64,000 bases of DNA from positions 2,108,001 to 2,172,000 of the forward strand of contig JABELC010000005.1 in NCBI GenBank assembly GCA_028455995.1, in the 5' to 3' direction. A model generated the notes under the pieces. That model was not told the DNA's origin, searched no databases, and worked only from the letters and a program-made list of their open reading frames with translations. Of this stretch, positions 48,501 to 60,562 are shown one piece after another. Position numbers and translations under genes: made by a program. The first letter of the stretch is position 1. Each line of letters starts with the position of its first letter. The DNA is from Scleromitrula shiraiana. Lineage: Eukaryota; Ascomycota; Leotiomycetes; Helotiales; Sclerotiniaceae.

Positions 48501-51168
48501 CGCGGTTACTTCTCATGTACGTTAAAAGTCCCCGATCCCAAGCCAAACTACTGGCTGGTGAAATATAACCTTCTTACATATTTTGTGCCTTCAGTAGCCC
48601 GCTTCTCAATATTCGAAGACGATGATGGGTTCGTAAAGTGACCGTATGATGTTATGTAGCCTCATGTATCAGCTCCCTGCTGTCGACATGTTTTGTCTAA
48701 TAGTTACTGTGCATTTGTCATTCGTTCTTGCTGCTTAGTCGGCACTCTGTTCTTATGCCATTGCTCGTTCAGCTCATTTCGCTTTTTTTGCTACGTTCTT
48801 CAGCTTGCTTTGCTTTTCCTCTAGTTTAACATTGGCATTTCTTTTATTTTCGCGTTGAAAACGAATACTGATTTTTTTTTTAGAGGACACTCAACCTGGA
48901 GAAGTGGTTCTTTCTTTCAATGTTGATGCTTTGGTTTCGGACAGCGAACCTTTGTACGATACGATTTCTAGGTCATCGACTCCATCGTTCCCGCCAGGAC
49001 TTGCACCACCACATGGCCACCCACCACCTGCGATCCGGGACGATCCAATTGGTAAACCGGCTCCGAAAATGTTTCCAGCCTCTCTGCCATTCACGCCATC
49101 TCGTAATCCTAGTTCTACAGTTCCTCGTATTGCGACACCGCTTGCTAATGTATCAGTTCCTACTACGCCTACTCCAGTAAAATCTAAGGTTGTTCAAGAT
49201 ACACCATTGCAAGCTAAGCAAACAGTCCAGGATGTTCTGAAATTCGCTGAACCCCCCACGCCAAGTGTATCGCAATCTGCTGTTATACCCGTTGCCACAC
49301 CCGCCGCCACACCTGCTGTGCAAAAGTCCTTCCAATCAGAAGAAGATTTCCCTGCTCTTGGGAAAGTCAAAGAGATAAAACCAGCTGTAATGAAAAACCA
49401 ACCCAAAGCATCTATACCTGCTTCCAAATCTACTGCGGCAACTCCCAAGGCTTCGAACGCAAGTTCAAAGAATCAGAACAAAAAGGGCAAGGGTAAAACA
49501 CTTGATCTCAGTATTCCTGCTGTTGCAAAACCTGTCCCCGAGGCAACCGATGCTGCACCTGATACACCAAGTAAGGCGAGCGCCGTATCGTCTACCCTTC
49601 CTTCAACGAAGCCTGCTCAGACTCCAGCTATCCAAACCTTTGGTAAAAGCCTCAGAATTGTGTCGACGCCAAAAGTAGATGTTCCCGCGGCGATTGCTAC
49701 TCCAGCCTCTGCATCTACCACGACATCGTTCCCGCCTGGTCGACACTTCTCACTTACAGGCTCAGAATTACCTGACACGCCAGTCGAGCCGATCTCCGAT
49801 AATGCTTCAATCATATCTACATCTATGTCAAGAGCAAGCTCGCCTGCTCCATCGCGTGGTCCTAAACTCAACACGGCTCAAAAGAACAAGCATAAGAAAG
49901 AGCAAAAGGAGAAGGGCCTCGAAGCGCAAATGAAGGCAGCAGCAGCAGCAAAGATGACAAATGAAGAACAAGCGCCAATTGCTAGTCGAAAGACAAAGCA
50001 GAAGAAGGAAAAGTCAGTCAACAATACTGCAGGTTCATCTACACCTGCGGATACTAGACCTTCAACTCCGGCTGTTACCCCTACTGTGACCGAGGACAAG
50101 CCCCCTGCTGTTACCGTCAAAGATGTTCCAGCGCAGCCTACCACGACCACGGAGAAAAAGGCTTCCAAAAACGATTCGAAGACGAAGAACAAATCAAAGA
50201 CACAACAACAACAACAGCAACCTGTAGTACAAGAACCGGTACCACAAGCGGCTACAGTTGAAGATGTGATACCCGAGAAGTCTCGCATCCCAGGACCCGC
50301 TGCTATCTTCCAGCAGTTACATTCTGAAGGTTCATTGCCTCGTCTACCACAAGACTTGGCCTTGTTCAATATGCCAGCACCAGTTGGTACAGAGAAGAGG
50401 AAGGATCTCAGTGCAATCGATCTGAAGCAACCAGCTATAGCCAAGTTGACAATCACTCAGAACGATAGGATTGAATTAAATGCCGGCAGACCGGTCCACA
50501 AGATTTCACATGCACAAGGGGATGTTCGAATCTTGTTAACACCTAACGGTGATTGCATACGCGGTCTCACTGAAGCTCAAGAGCAGTACTTTTTGATCCT
50601 TCAAAAAACTATTGGCAAGGATTCGGGACCTACTGCTTTCATGTCTGAAAAACACAAGGCGGGATCTGGCTTCTCCTTGGTCAGTGGCCGAGCTGTTCCC
50701 AATGGCCCACCGTCATTCTTCCCAACAATCGACAGCAATGCTATTCACGATCCTGTCAGCAAAATCCAACATGGCGAAGCTTTGGGTTACGTCAATCAAT
50801 ATGTGATCCCATCACTTCCAAATAGCACCCAATTGGACAAGGCATTCGACGACAATGTTGATCTTTTAGCTGACTTTCCTCGTGGGGGTTCACCAATCGG
50901 ATGGCCTACTATCTCCGACGATACCACCCATGATATCAGAGACAACGTGTACGGCCATCCCGAAAGCTTGTTTGGTTCTAGCTACGAACAAATGAGACCA
51001 AATATGTCTGAGATCAGAGACCGTGATAATCCGATTCCGAATGTGCCGCTTTTGGATCTCGATGCCGCTGCCGCTGCTGTTAACGAGGCCAAGAAAACCC
51101 AAGAAGCTGTTGATAAGAGATTGGCGGCTATGATTAAGAAGAATTCAAAGCTTATTCTTCAATACTAG
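45544..51168 (+). CDS. NOT4: CCR4-NOT complex E3 ubiquitin ligase Not4 (long form; short form ends at 48177)
   Basis: Not4 is the RING ligase of the CCR4-NOT complex, acting in mRNA turnover and ribosome quality control. Exons are 45544..45587, 45688..45754, 45813..45925, 45978..48124 and 48884..51168, giving 1,551 residues. The C4C4 RING runs CPLCVEEFDLSDKNF ... CPCGYQICQFC ... CPACRRPYDEK (residues 15-65). Then come a Lys/Glu-rich helix, an RRM (LVYVVGLSPSIREEEIL, about 120-200) and a CCCH finger (YCSAYLRNEVCTNKQCMFLH, about 209-228). The rest is Ser/Gln/Pro-rich. The last intron is 759 bp (GTGGGT ... TTTTTTTTTAG). If it is retained, the protein ends 17 codons later as GGYNPSMMYGAGFPTRW at 807 residues. 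The last exon continues the frame (GQAQ-EDTQPGEVVLSFNVD) and ends KKNSKLILQY. From memory, large fungal Not4 proteins have a similar C-terminal part. Confidence 0.88.
48125..48883 (+). other. 759-bp alternatively usable intron of NOT4
   Basis: The donor GTGGGT (48125) falls inside codons that are themselves coding in the short form; TAA 48175-48177 ends that form. The acceptor follows nine T at 48872-48881. The interval contains no other supported gene. Confidence 0.65.
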
Positions 51169-51940
51169 GAAGTACGCGGTTGAGGGAGTTGGTGATGAAG
51201 GTAGAAGAATGATAGTAAGGAAGAAATGGACGATGAGTAAGGAAACGATTTGTATGATTAGCATCTGTATTATATGACCTGTATTATTGGGATCCTACGA
51301 TGGGGAGTTTTATGGCGAATTTCATTACGGGATGCACTTTTTATGGTGTGAAAAGCAGATTTAAAGATTGGGGGATTAAGGGATAGGACTGGCTAGAAGA
51401 AAGATTTCCTGGGGAGTGTTCATTTCATTGAAGACTACCTTTAGCGTTCTTTTGTATATTATCAATACTGTACAGTACAATTCCCTCAGCTTAGTATCGC
51501 TATTAGTTATAATACAAATAGCATCAGCAGTTTATAACAAAACCTGGTCTTCTTAATTAAAATGTGAATTAAGCAGATATTCTTTTAATTTGCCATGTTG
51601 TTGCTCATGTTTCATATCATAATGCTTCATTGCACAAGACTTCCCCAAGAAGGACTTTTCTATATCAATTATGATAATAATAAGTGATAATGATGAACTA
51701 GATGAACGTCAAAGTGGATGGAGGATGTTGTGCTTTTAAAACCCCTGTCTGTGAATGTTGTGTTGGTGGGGCAGTAATAATAGTGGGTAGCAAAAAAGGC
51801 TCACCGGTTGGGCTTTGGATTTTTTTCCCCCTCACATTCGCCATACAAAAGATTATTCAAAGCAATACATATTTTTGGACACTTCTTCTGTATATGACTT
51901 TACTTGTCAATTTCCTTAGAAAAATATAGAAATCATCAAT
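51169..51940. other. Spacer between NOT4 and methylthioadenosine phosphorylase
   Basis: A+T-rich 3' flank and promoter between two tandem plus-strand genes. A 75-codon Cys-rich ORF at 51702..51929 has no features beyond composition and is not called. Confidence 0.5.
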
Positions 51941-53137
51941 ATGACAGACTCACTCCCAACCACCTTCTCTGGTATATACCTTCCCCAATTTCTCTAAACG
52001 CAATTCCCATTTCCTTATCCTCCCCATCCAACAACACAAGAAGAAAGAAACAAAAGCAAGAAAGCTAACCACGTCTCCAGACCCCGTTCACATCGCCGTA
52101 ATCGGTGGAACCGGGCTCCAATCCCTCCCAGGCTTCACACCCATTGCAACCGTCAACCCTCAAACACCATGGGGTTTCCCATCCGCACCCATCCACATCC
52201 TCTCCCACAACAACGTACCCATTGCGTTTCTCTCTCGCCATGGTCTCCACCACGAAATTGCGCCCCACGAAGTACCTAACCGGGCGAATATTGCGGCGTT
52301 GAGAAGTATTGGTGTTAGAACCGTTATTGCTTTTAGTGCTGTGGGCAGTTTGCAGGAGGAGATTCGTCCGAGGGATTTTGTGGTGCCGGACCAGGTTATT
52401 GATAGGACTAAAGGTGAGTTTATACTATATACATGCTTGGAGGTTGTGAGTAAATGAGTAAGGATAGTTGGGCTGATATGTGTGGAATTTATATAGGTAT
52501 CCGTCCATTTACTTTCTTCGAGAAAGGTCTAGTTGGACATGTAGGATTTGCGGACCCATTCGATGAGCAAATTGCTCAGATTGTTCGTGAATGTGGACAT
52601 GCTCTTGCAGGAGAAGGTGTTACCTTGCACGACAAAGGAACAATTATTTGCATGGGTTCGTTTACCATTGTCCCTTTCCTTTCTGTCTTTCTTTCAACCA
52701 CGCGTCGAAATATTTTACTAATCCCCAATATAGAAGGACCACAATTCTCCACCCGTGCCGAATCAAACATGTACCGCAGCTGGGGCGGCTCCGTAATTAA
52801 CATGTCTGCACTCCCCGAAGCCAAGCTCGCCCGCGAAGCAGAATTGGTCTATCAAATGATCTGCATGGCAACGGACTATGATTGCTGGCACAGCACCGCG
52901 GATGTAGATGTGGAGATGGTGATGGGACATATGCACGCCAATGGGGAGAACGCAAAGAGATTAATTGGCGCGGTGTTGGATCGTCTTAGCAAGGAGGATA
53001 GCAGTGATTTGGTCAAGGGGAAACATTGGGAGGGGAAGACTTCGGGTATGATTAAGTTCATGACAAAGGCAGAGGGGAGGGGTGAGGAGGGAAAGAAAAA
53101 TGTGGAATTTTTGTTTCCCGGGGTTTTTGATGCTTGA
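51941..53137 (+). CDS. MEU1: S-methyl-5'-thioadenosine phosphorylase (MEU1/MTAP)
   Basis: This enzyme cleaves 5'-methylthioadenosine with phosphate to adenine and methylthioribose 1-phosphate, in the methionine salvage pathway. Exons are 51941..51971, 52081..52413, 52497..52655 and 52734..53137, giving 308 residues. Motifs are HIAVIGGTGLQSLPGF near the start, SRHGLHHEIAPHEVPNRANI, FSAVGSLQEEIRPRDFVVPD, MEGPQFSTRAESNMYRSWGG and VINMSALPEAKLAREAEL, with a catalytic-type Asp in ATDYDCWH. The third intron has an unusual donor, GTTCGT, but the joined codon (G/AA) restores the invariant EGPQFSTRAE run. The first exon holds only ten codons. Confidence 0.94.
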
Positions 53138-53461
53138 GTGTGGGAATGAATGAATAGATGGATGAATGGACGAATGGGAGGGGTATTGTTTGGTGGGGGC
53201 TTGACATGTGAATATTGATACCTGTGTGCATCAACTGCATATATATGGAGACATATGGAGATATAGACGGTTTGCAGTTAACAAAGTAATTGGAATTTCG
53301 GTCACATTTAGTCTTTTTCGATGTGACTTGTGAACTTGATTAGAAGTCGTCTATTAGCTTGTGGTAGATTTTTGAAGTGGAGATCCAATACAAGAAGTCT
53401 ACAACTCTTCAAATCCCTTAAACTATATCATAATGCTCTGTTGTATTTTCTACAAAGATCA
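53138..53461. other. Convergent 3' spacer after MEU1
   Basis: Short convergent 3' flank with GAATGAATG- and GGATG-type repeats at about 53145-53175. No gene is seen. Confidence 0.5.
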
Positions 53462-54132
53462 TCATTGTATGATCTCATGAAGGTAAACAGCAATCTCAGC
53501 ATTGAATATTCCATCTTGGACTAAGCAGTCTGCAGACTCTACAATCCATGTTTGGCAATTCCTCTGAGTAATCTTTTTGCCAGATTGAGCCTAGAATCAT
53601 ATTAATATTGCGTGCGTACTAACAGCTTCATATGATAATAGGAACGACCCCAAATAGAGAATCTTACCTGGTCACCAGCCGCATTTAAACTCTTCCCGGG
53701 AGCCTTCACCTTATATGCACTTGCCTCAAAACCACAAACAGGTTCAGTATCAATTTTGTTCTTCCCAAAATTGAGCATCGTCTGCTCATCAAAGTATTCC
53801 GCATCAACCCATTGCAGCGGAATTCTTTTCGTGGGAATATCCTCCGTATCTTCAAGATCATGACTACGCTTGACCTCAAATATGAAGCCGTTTAGTACAT
53901 CGCCAGTTGCGTGAATCTTGACGCCGATTTGGGGGTTTGAGTGCGATTGCACGAAATATGCCCAGTGGTCTTTGAAGGGGTGACCGTTGTAAATTAGCAG
54001 GGATACTAGAAAAGATTCGGAAGGTCCTTCTGGGGATATGGTAGGTGGTGATGGGGTTAGTTGCGGATTGGAAGTCTTGTTGATGATTGGTGGCGGGGGT
54101 GGAGGTGGTGGTGGAACGCTGGTGGAGGACAT
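53462..54132 (-). CDS. Small proline-rich fungal protein of unknown function
   Basis: Minus-strand exons are 54132..53668 and 53590..53462 (77-bp intron), giving 197 residues. The N-terminus has a run of nine Pro (MSSTSVPPPPPPPPP). The body looks globular: SFLVSLLIYNGHPFKDHWAY, GVKIHATGDVLNGFIFEVKR and KRIPLQWVDAEYFDEQ. The last exon is CQTWIVESADCLVQDGIF, ending HEIIQ. I recognise the general look of a fungal family with a conserved C-terminal CQxW segment but cannot name a function. ATG 54132 is chosen; the frame is open to 54201. Without splicing the protein would end 22 codons later at 53602. Confidence 0.7.
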
Positions 54133-54478
54133 GATCACGAAACAATAGGGTAACTTGTGAATTTTGGTTCTTTTGCAAAAGGCTTGATTCTCCAAAATCA
54201 CTCTTTCTTGACTTTGATTCCTTTCTTTCTATCTTTTCCCGCGCATTGCGGATCTATTATAATAATTCCATCAACGACGTCCACCATCGTTAGGCATCCA
54301 ATATATGATCGCCACCAATCCGCGCCTCAATAAACAATACCAAACACTATCTCATCATTATTAGAAAACAGAATGTTTAAATCGTTCGCGACTTTTTTGA
54401 CCGCTTGGGCATCTAATCACTTCCAATGTCAACATTAGATCCTTCAAATCCCCTCCCCAACTGAGATAGTCCGCTCAG

Positions 54479-54841
54479 ATGACAATCTCCTCGAAATCTA
54501 GTTTCTATAAGGAGAAGCGCACGCCTATACCTCTTACTCTAGCGGAAATTAGGACTTACAATGACAAGTCAGGAAATATACGCGTCGGGAATTTCAATCA
54601 CCCATCGCCTGCTACTATCTCATCGCCAGGGTTGCTTGTAAAATACGGAGGTGATGTCACAGTTATCGAGGCTCAGACTCAGACGATACACGAGCGACTG
54701 TAAGGGAAAGCTCCTATCTCCGAGGTGGCTAGCCTAAGGGTAATGGTTAGAGATTTGTTTATATGTCTGTGATAGAGGGCATGACTTTGCGAGGGAAATG
54801 GCTTTCTACAACCAAAGGAGAGAGATTTCGTTTGTGAACTT
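54479..54841 (+). pseudogene. Relic of an APH-type (aminoglycoside phosphotransferase-like) kinase gene
   Basis: A 74-codon ORF (54479..54703) reads LTLAEIRTYNDKSG and GLLVKYGGDVTVIEAQT, like the start of fungal APH-fold kinases (EIR...VVKYG...EGET). In the same frame, after TAA 54701-54703, comes KAPISEV, matching the IPVPEV-type step. A further match, RFVYMSVIEGMTLRGKW, like the FIYMELIEGxTLxxxW motif, follows in another frame at 54751-54801 and soon stops. The remaining catalytic loop is absent. I read this as a decayed fragment with one stop and one frameshift; an undetected intron is the alternative. No substrate is implied. Confidence 0.5.
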
Positions 54842-55217
54842 CTTCGACTCCATAAACAAAAAAACTCTTTTTTCAGCATTAAGTATCTAGACCAAACTCT
54901 ATGTTAAGGGGACTTTTGCACATCCGAATTTCTTTTCTTTTCAAACAATGGATTTGTCTTTCAAATAATTTTAATCTTAATATGCACAATTACTTTCAGT
55001 CCCAATCCCATTCCTGTTTCTAGCGACCCAAATGCAAACCAAGCAACCAACTCAAGATCTTCGAGTATATAGATATAAATATAGAAGAGGAGAAATTAAC
55101 AACATACAGGGTATCGTCCCAAAAAAATCAAACAAGTTTCAAGTAGCCAGCTAAACAACAACACTAGCATCGCGACTCCCCCAAATAGCATTCACCCAAA
55201 CGAGGCTCATACTGACA
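54842..55217. other. Convergent spacer between kinase relic and MED13 3' end
   Basis: A+T-rich DNA with no supported gene; it includes the MED13 3' flank. Confidence 0.45.
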
Positions 55218-58200
55218 TCATATCAGCATATACAGTGCCTTTACAGCCTTCTCCGCTGCAGCGATATGCCAAGGTCTTCCATCCCTAACCGGATGTACCA
55301 TACCTCTGGCTCTTGCTAAGGTAGCCAGCCCCCTATAATATCCCAAGATTTCTCTCAATAAATTATCGTGAAAGATTCGTGGGTTTCCAGTAACATCGGC
55401 ATGGACGATATTGACTTCCATGATAATAGGCGGATCCTCGGTACTAGTTCCACCATTCTTTAGTAGGTAGCCGCTGATAAGGGTAGGGGTGTATTCGAGG
55501 AGGGAATTATTATTGTTTAGACGGTGGGAGAGGATCGCACCCCAGCTTTGGTCGGTATAATCTATAAGACGGGCATTGGGGTCCTGTTCCGGGGGAACCT
55601 CGCTTGGTGTTTGTACGTTTGTGGTTTGATCGCGAGATGGCGTTGACGGATTGTCGGGAGAGAACAGCGAAGATTGGTTGCCTTGTGGTGTGGAGACAGG
55701 AGTGATCACAGATTGTGATGTTGTTATAGGGGTGAGTTTCAAAGATGGGGGTAGCAAACGCAATGAAGGATTAGTTTGTACCGTGACAAGTGTCAAACTT
55801 ACGTTTGCATTAGATTCCGTCGAGGAGAGCCCTGTCCAGAACTCCACTTCTGATTGATCCATAGCACCGGTTTTTGCAATGATAATTCGCCAATGGATCT
55901 TTTTCTTTGAAATAACATCCAGCGTAGTTTCCCAAATCTCGTTAGCCACGACAGAGAATGGTAAATTAAGTGGTTCATTCTTCCGTCCCAGGCAATACGA
56001 GGCTGTCATTTGTGTAGTTCCTCTATTATCTGACCATGCAGCAGTAATCCACCGATCATCGATGCTCTGGGAGTAAGCAATATGAAGACAAGAATTTTCT
56101 TGTAGTAGTGATGGTGATGGAGTTGCGCTCAACTTGAATTCGATGATTTTTGGAAGCGGCCGCTCCAAGAGAATGGCGGAGGTAGATGAAGGTGAAGTAA
56201 AGTCTACACAACGATCATAAACTTCCATAGCAAGACGGGAATATTCCGTTGGCGAGGGTACTACCAGTGATATGGAGGAGGCAAGAAAACTCATTGGCAC
56301 AAGCTGCAATACCAATTCGTTGACTGCTCTGCTTTTGTTCCCTAAGAGTGACTTTCTATAGAGGTCAAAAAGATGTTTAAATGCTGAGCAGATATGGACC
56401 AGTAGGGGTGAGTTCTCAATAGGATATATGAAATATACTACTATATTCTTTTCTTCCAAGGATAAGGATGAAAGAATTCGGCTCAATCGTCCCATTGTTT
56501 CCTTAAGAGTTGCAAGATTTAGCATACTATTTGCTCGATTATTCCCATCAACTGGAAAGTTCATAAGGCTATTTGGTAGATCCTGTGAAACGATTCGATC
56601 GTGACTGCCAAACCTGGATGACTCGTACGCGCCCCGCATTTGATCAAGGAAGTAGTCCGCATTTTCAGCAACACCTTCGACATTAGGATAGATGCAAACT
56701 GCGTTAACATCTTTGCTTCCAGTAAAAGGTGCCAAGCCTAAGTTATCCCAAAAATATATCGCTGGCGGTAGGACTGCGAGCTTGGAATCGCCTCTTCGCA
56801 CTTCCAACTGTGGGGGTGGTATTGAAAATAAATTACTGGGCCTTGTGGGGTCCGGATGCTGCCCAGCTCTTGGAATTGGCATAGGGCGGGGAGGCAAACG
56901 TTGAGCATGATTGATGACGGGAACACCCTGTATGTCTAGATATGAGCGCATGTTACAATTCTGAACACCTTTCAGAAACGTATTGGTAGCTTGCAACAAT
57001 CCGGACATCAACCGTCCAGTAGAAGAAAAATCTCGAGTAGGATTGTCGAGATCCCCACTCGGTTCACCATATAGTCGGAGGTTACCTGAAGCAGCTTGGT
57101 CTGCAAGAATCTGTGCTGTTTCAATACATTCTTGGTCAGATAGTCCATTCGGTTGTATATCTGGCTCTGGAAACGCTACATAAGGAGTCAACGACCAGAC
57201 CGCGGGATCAGAATCGAACAGGGGAAGGTGCGGTTCAATAACGGAACGCGGCGTCCCAGTAGATGGTTCATATTCTACGCCCATAGCATTGAATGAACCG
57301 ATGCTACCTGTATGATCATCATCATCATAACGTTTCCTTTTCTTGCCCAATCGGGTTACTATAGATGTGATAGTTGGTAGTGCCTCATCTGAGTCGGATG
57401 CGTTGCTTATGATGTCAGAATCGCTAGGAACTTCGGGTATCTCTTCTCCATCCAGCTGGAGATCATACTGACTAGTTTCGTTATTCAAAATAGCAGTCAA
57501 TTTATCTTGCAGCGAAGTGCTCTTTTCGCTCATCTGTCGCGCAAATTTCTTTGACTTAGTGAGATCATGCGAGTCAATACGTTCCAGCTTCATCTCATCC
57601 TCTGCATAACTAAAACGGCCATGTTGCCCATATTTCTCATTGATAGTTGCTAAAGAGTCTTCGAATTCAACCTTATCATAAACACTGGATTTACGTGGTT
57701 GTCTATGAGATAGCGTAGAAGAATGCTGTATTTGTCTGAATACAGACTCTTTATCGAAAGGGATAGTGATGCGTGGCAGTGGTAGGGAAGGTACTACAAG
57801 CTCTGGACTGTCGATGCTATTTTGCATGTACACTTCGTTTGAGGGTACTTCTAGGTGCTGTTGACGAGCTGTTAGATGTGCGCCATTTCCCACTTGTTTC
57901 AAGTCCTTCATAACTATGTCTCGAGAAACTGACGGCTGGACCAAAGGTTTGCTTGAAACACTAGACTTTTCAATAGTATTAGACTGCTGAGAAGGTATTA
58001 GAGCAGGAATACCTGGCGAGGCCGGGGGTTGATCAAGTTGTATAGCATCGGGTTGATCGAAAAAATTAAAATCTGCATCTGTAATATCTGTATCGCCAAA
58101 CAAGTCTCCACCCATGTCTCCAAACAAATTATCATTATCATTATCGTTCTCACCAAAATTCATATTTGAAATTGGGCGATGCTTTGCATCTGAAGGGCCC

Positions 58201-59812
58201 CATTGATCCGCATCAGTAGTAGCCATTGCTATGTTTGATGAATTCGTTGCTTCCATATCATGGACGAATAAATGAGATGGGTTTCCTGGTGTCGAAACTG
58301 CGCCATCAAATGAAGGAGTTATTCCGACAGGATTATGAATGGCGTCAGGTGGTGTGGGATACATTGCACCAGCATTACTACCCTTTTCAAGCAGAGCGAC
58401 AGGATGATTACTTGCTTGAAGACTATTTGCATCCTTTTCGGCGCGTTCTTTTTTAGTTGCCTCCAAGACCTTCCGCTCATTTTGCCTTTTGGCTAACATG
58501 CTCGCCCGCTTATCCTCTGCAGTAAACCATTCTTCTGCAAAGCACAAAGGGTCACGCATGCCAAATGAATCAGTACTCAATGACTGCAACTCCGGAGAGG
58601 ATGTTTTGATGGTTCTGAAGCATAGTAAGGCTGGCCAAGGAACAATAGCACCGTCATCGTGGAGAGGAAGATCCGCATATTCGGGGCTTGAGTACATAGG
58701 ATCAGTCCTCAATACCTGTACGAATACCCATCCGCTTTTCTCAACCAGCGACGGATCTAACCCCTTAGTAGACAGCCATTCTAGACACCTGGACTGCCAA
58801 GTTCTGATCGTAGTGCCTTGAAACCGCGAGCTCTGCTCTTCCGAAGCTTTCTGCAAATCGGAAATCGGCTGCATGTCTGATAATTGTTCTTCGTCATGAA
58901 AAGAATATAACTTTGCGGGGGTTCCTCCAGGTGCTAACCAAAGAGGTGTGCCCGGCAATAGAACCCTCGGCAAATCCCCGTAACTTACAGAGCTCACTAT
59001 GCTTTGAAGGCCTGGGGCATTTCCACAAAAGGCTTTTATCACCAAAGTTCCTAGAGAAGTAAGGCTGATCTCCAAATTAACAAGTATGATTGTGCTATCG
59101 CTCAATGAAGAAGCACTCTGCGATAGAATCAAAGTTCGGGAATTAAGAGGGATGCAACTATGATCTCGGCAAAGCAAATAAACAATCGATGCAACAACCG
59201 AAGAAATGAAGTGCTCTTGGATCTCCCTCAATGACGACAAGCTATCGTCTATGCCGCCGGACTTCATACCAGGAGACGATGCGGTCATTTCGTACAAGCT
59301 CTGTGTTGAGTTCGCCTGGTAAGCTCTGGCATTGAAACTCTGTGCAACTCGCATCATATTATCAATAGACGAGGGCGAAGAGGTGCTACTCGGTGTCCCT
59401 AGGCTATTCGTGATTATAGGTCTGCTCCTAACGAGATTTGCAGGCTCATACGTGCCTTTGCCTATCCTCACTAATTGAAAACCCTCCACGCCGGAGGTAT
59501 TATCGAGGCTCAGCATGTCAACCCCATCATCGATGTTCTTGTTTGAGGAATTTGGGCTCGGCTGGAAGGTCCAGATTCCCTCTCTGTCCGGATCATAGTA
59601 TGCCAGCATTCCATCTTGCCTCCATGCGCTCTCGATTTTCTGAAGATGAGCTCTTGTTGTTCCAAAAGAAGGGCTTTGAGGTTCGAAATATTCATAGCTT
59701 ATTGATGCACAATTGTTCTAAGAGATAGAGTTAGCCAAATGTTTTCCAAGTCAAGCACATCCCTAAGACTTACACAAGACAATACATTGGTAAGTTGCTC
59801 GCCGAGATCCAT
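55218..59812 (-). CDS. MED13: Mediator complex subunit 13 (MED13/SSN2)
   Basis: MED13 links the CDK8 kinase module to core Mediator and is part of transcriptional repression. Minus-strand exons are 59812..59774 (13 codons, MDLGEQLTNVLSC) and 59717..55218, giving 1,512 residues. The N-terminal domain has ASISYEYFEP, SAWRQDGMLAYYD and VYLLCRDHSCIPLNSRT. A long Ser/Asp/Asn-rich middle follows. The conserved C-terminal half shows VYPNVEGVAENADYFLDQMR-type sequence, VVYFIYPIENSPLLVHICSA, SYCLGRKNEPLNLPFSVVAN, WRIIIAKTGAMDQSEVEFWT and the terminal HIAAAEKAVKALYML. The length is in the fungal range for this subunit. The gene is divergent from ENP2. Confidence 0.93.
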
Positions 59813-60562
59813 ATCGTAACAAGTCATAAATCATAAAAATAGAGGCGTCTAAAAAGGCCAATCTAAAATGCGCCGCACCTCCCCCTCTCCTCAATGGGCT
59901 TCCCCCCTTTATGCGCCCCAGATTATGCCGTACTTATAGTCGAGTAGATGAGTAGGAGAGTATATGGATTGAGTTCGGTATGTGCTTGTAGTCTTAATCG
60001 GATATCTGAAGTTGGACTCGCAGGACTCCATCTCAGCATGAAGATAATCGACTGACGCGATGGTAGTTCAGCAACGTGAAACGAGAATGCAATAGCAAAT
60101 TAAAGAGTTTGGAAAGGAAAAGGAAGGAACAATTGGATACTATTCTAGCCTCCAATTCATTAAAAGTAAGCAAATTGTTATGAAGAAGATAAATGTTCCT
60201 TTGAGACAATATAGATCATGATGAAGGTAAAGGAATCCATGTTTCCGGGATGTAGACCCGAATGTCTATCATCAATTTAATCTTTCCTCGGGCTCGGACC
60301 CCATGCGCAATCAACCGCCACAGACCAAAATTGATCTAATCTTCATCGGATCTAGTATTGTATAATTGCGCTTTAAAGATATTCCGGACCGATAAAAAGA
60401 AAAACAATTTCTTATCGGTTTTTGAAGTTTTGGAAGTTTTGCTAGATTATCCAAATTCTCTCCGTCAAAATATTCATTTACTTTTATACCATGGCGAATT
60501 GAGTTACAATCTGGTCTACTTTTCAACAATCCGTACTTGTTAGGTAGGTATCCTTCATCATC
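59813..60562. promoter_or_regulatory. Divergent promoter region of MED13 and ENP2
   Basis: 750 bp between two start codons pointing apart; a GC-rich CCTCCCCCTCTCC/CCCCCC patch lies near 59879-59910. No specific site is assigned. Confidence 0.5.
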
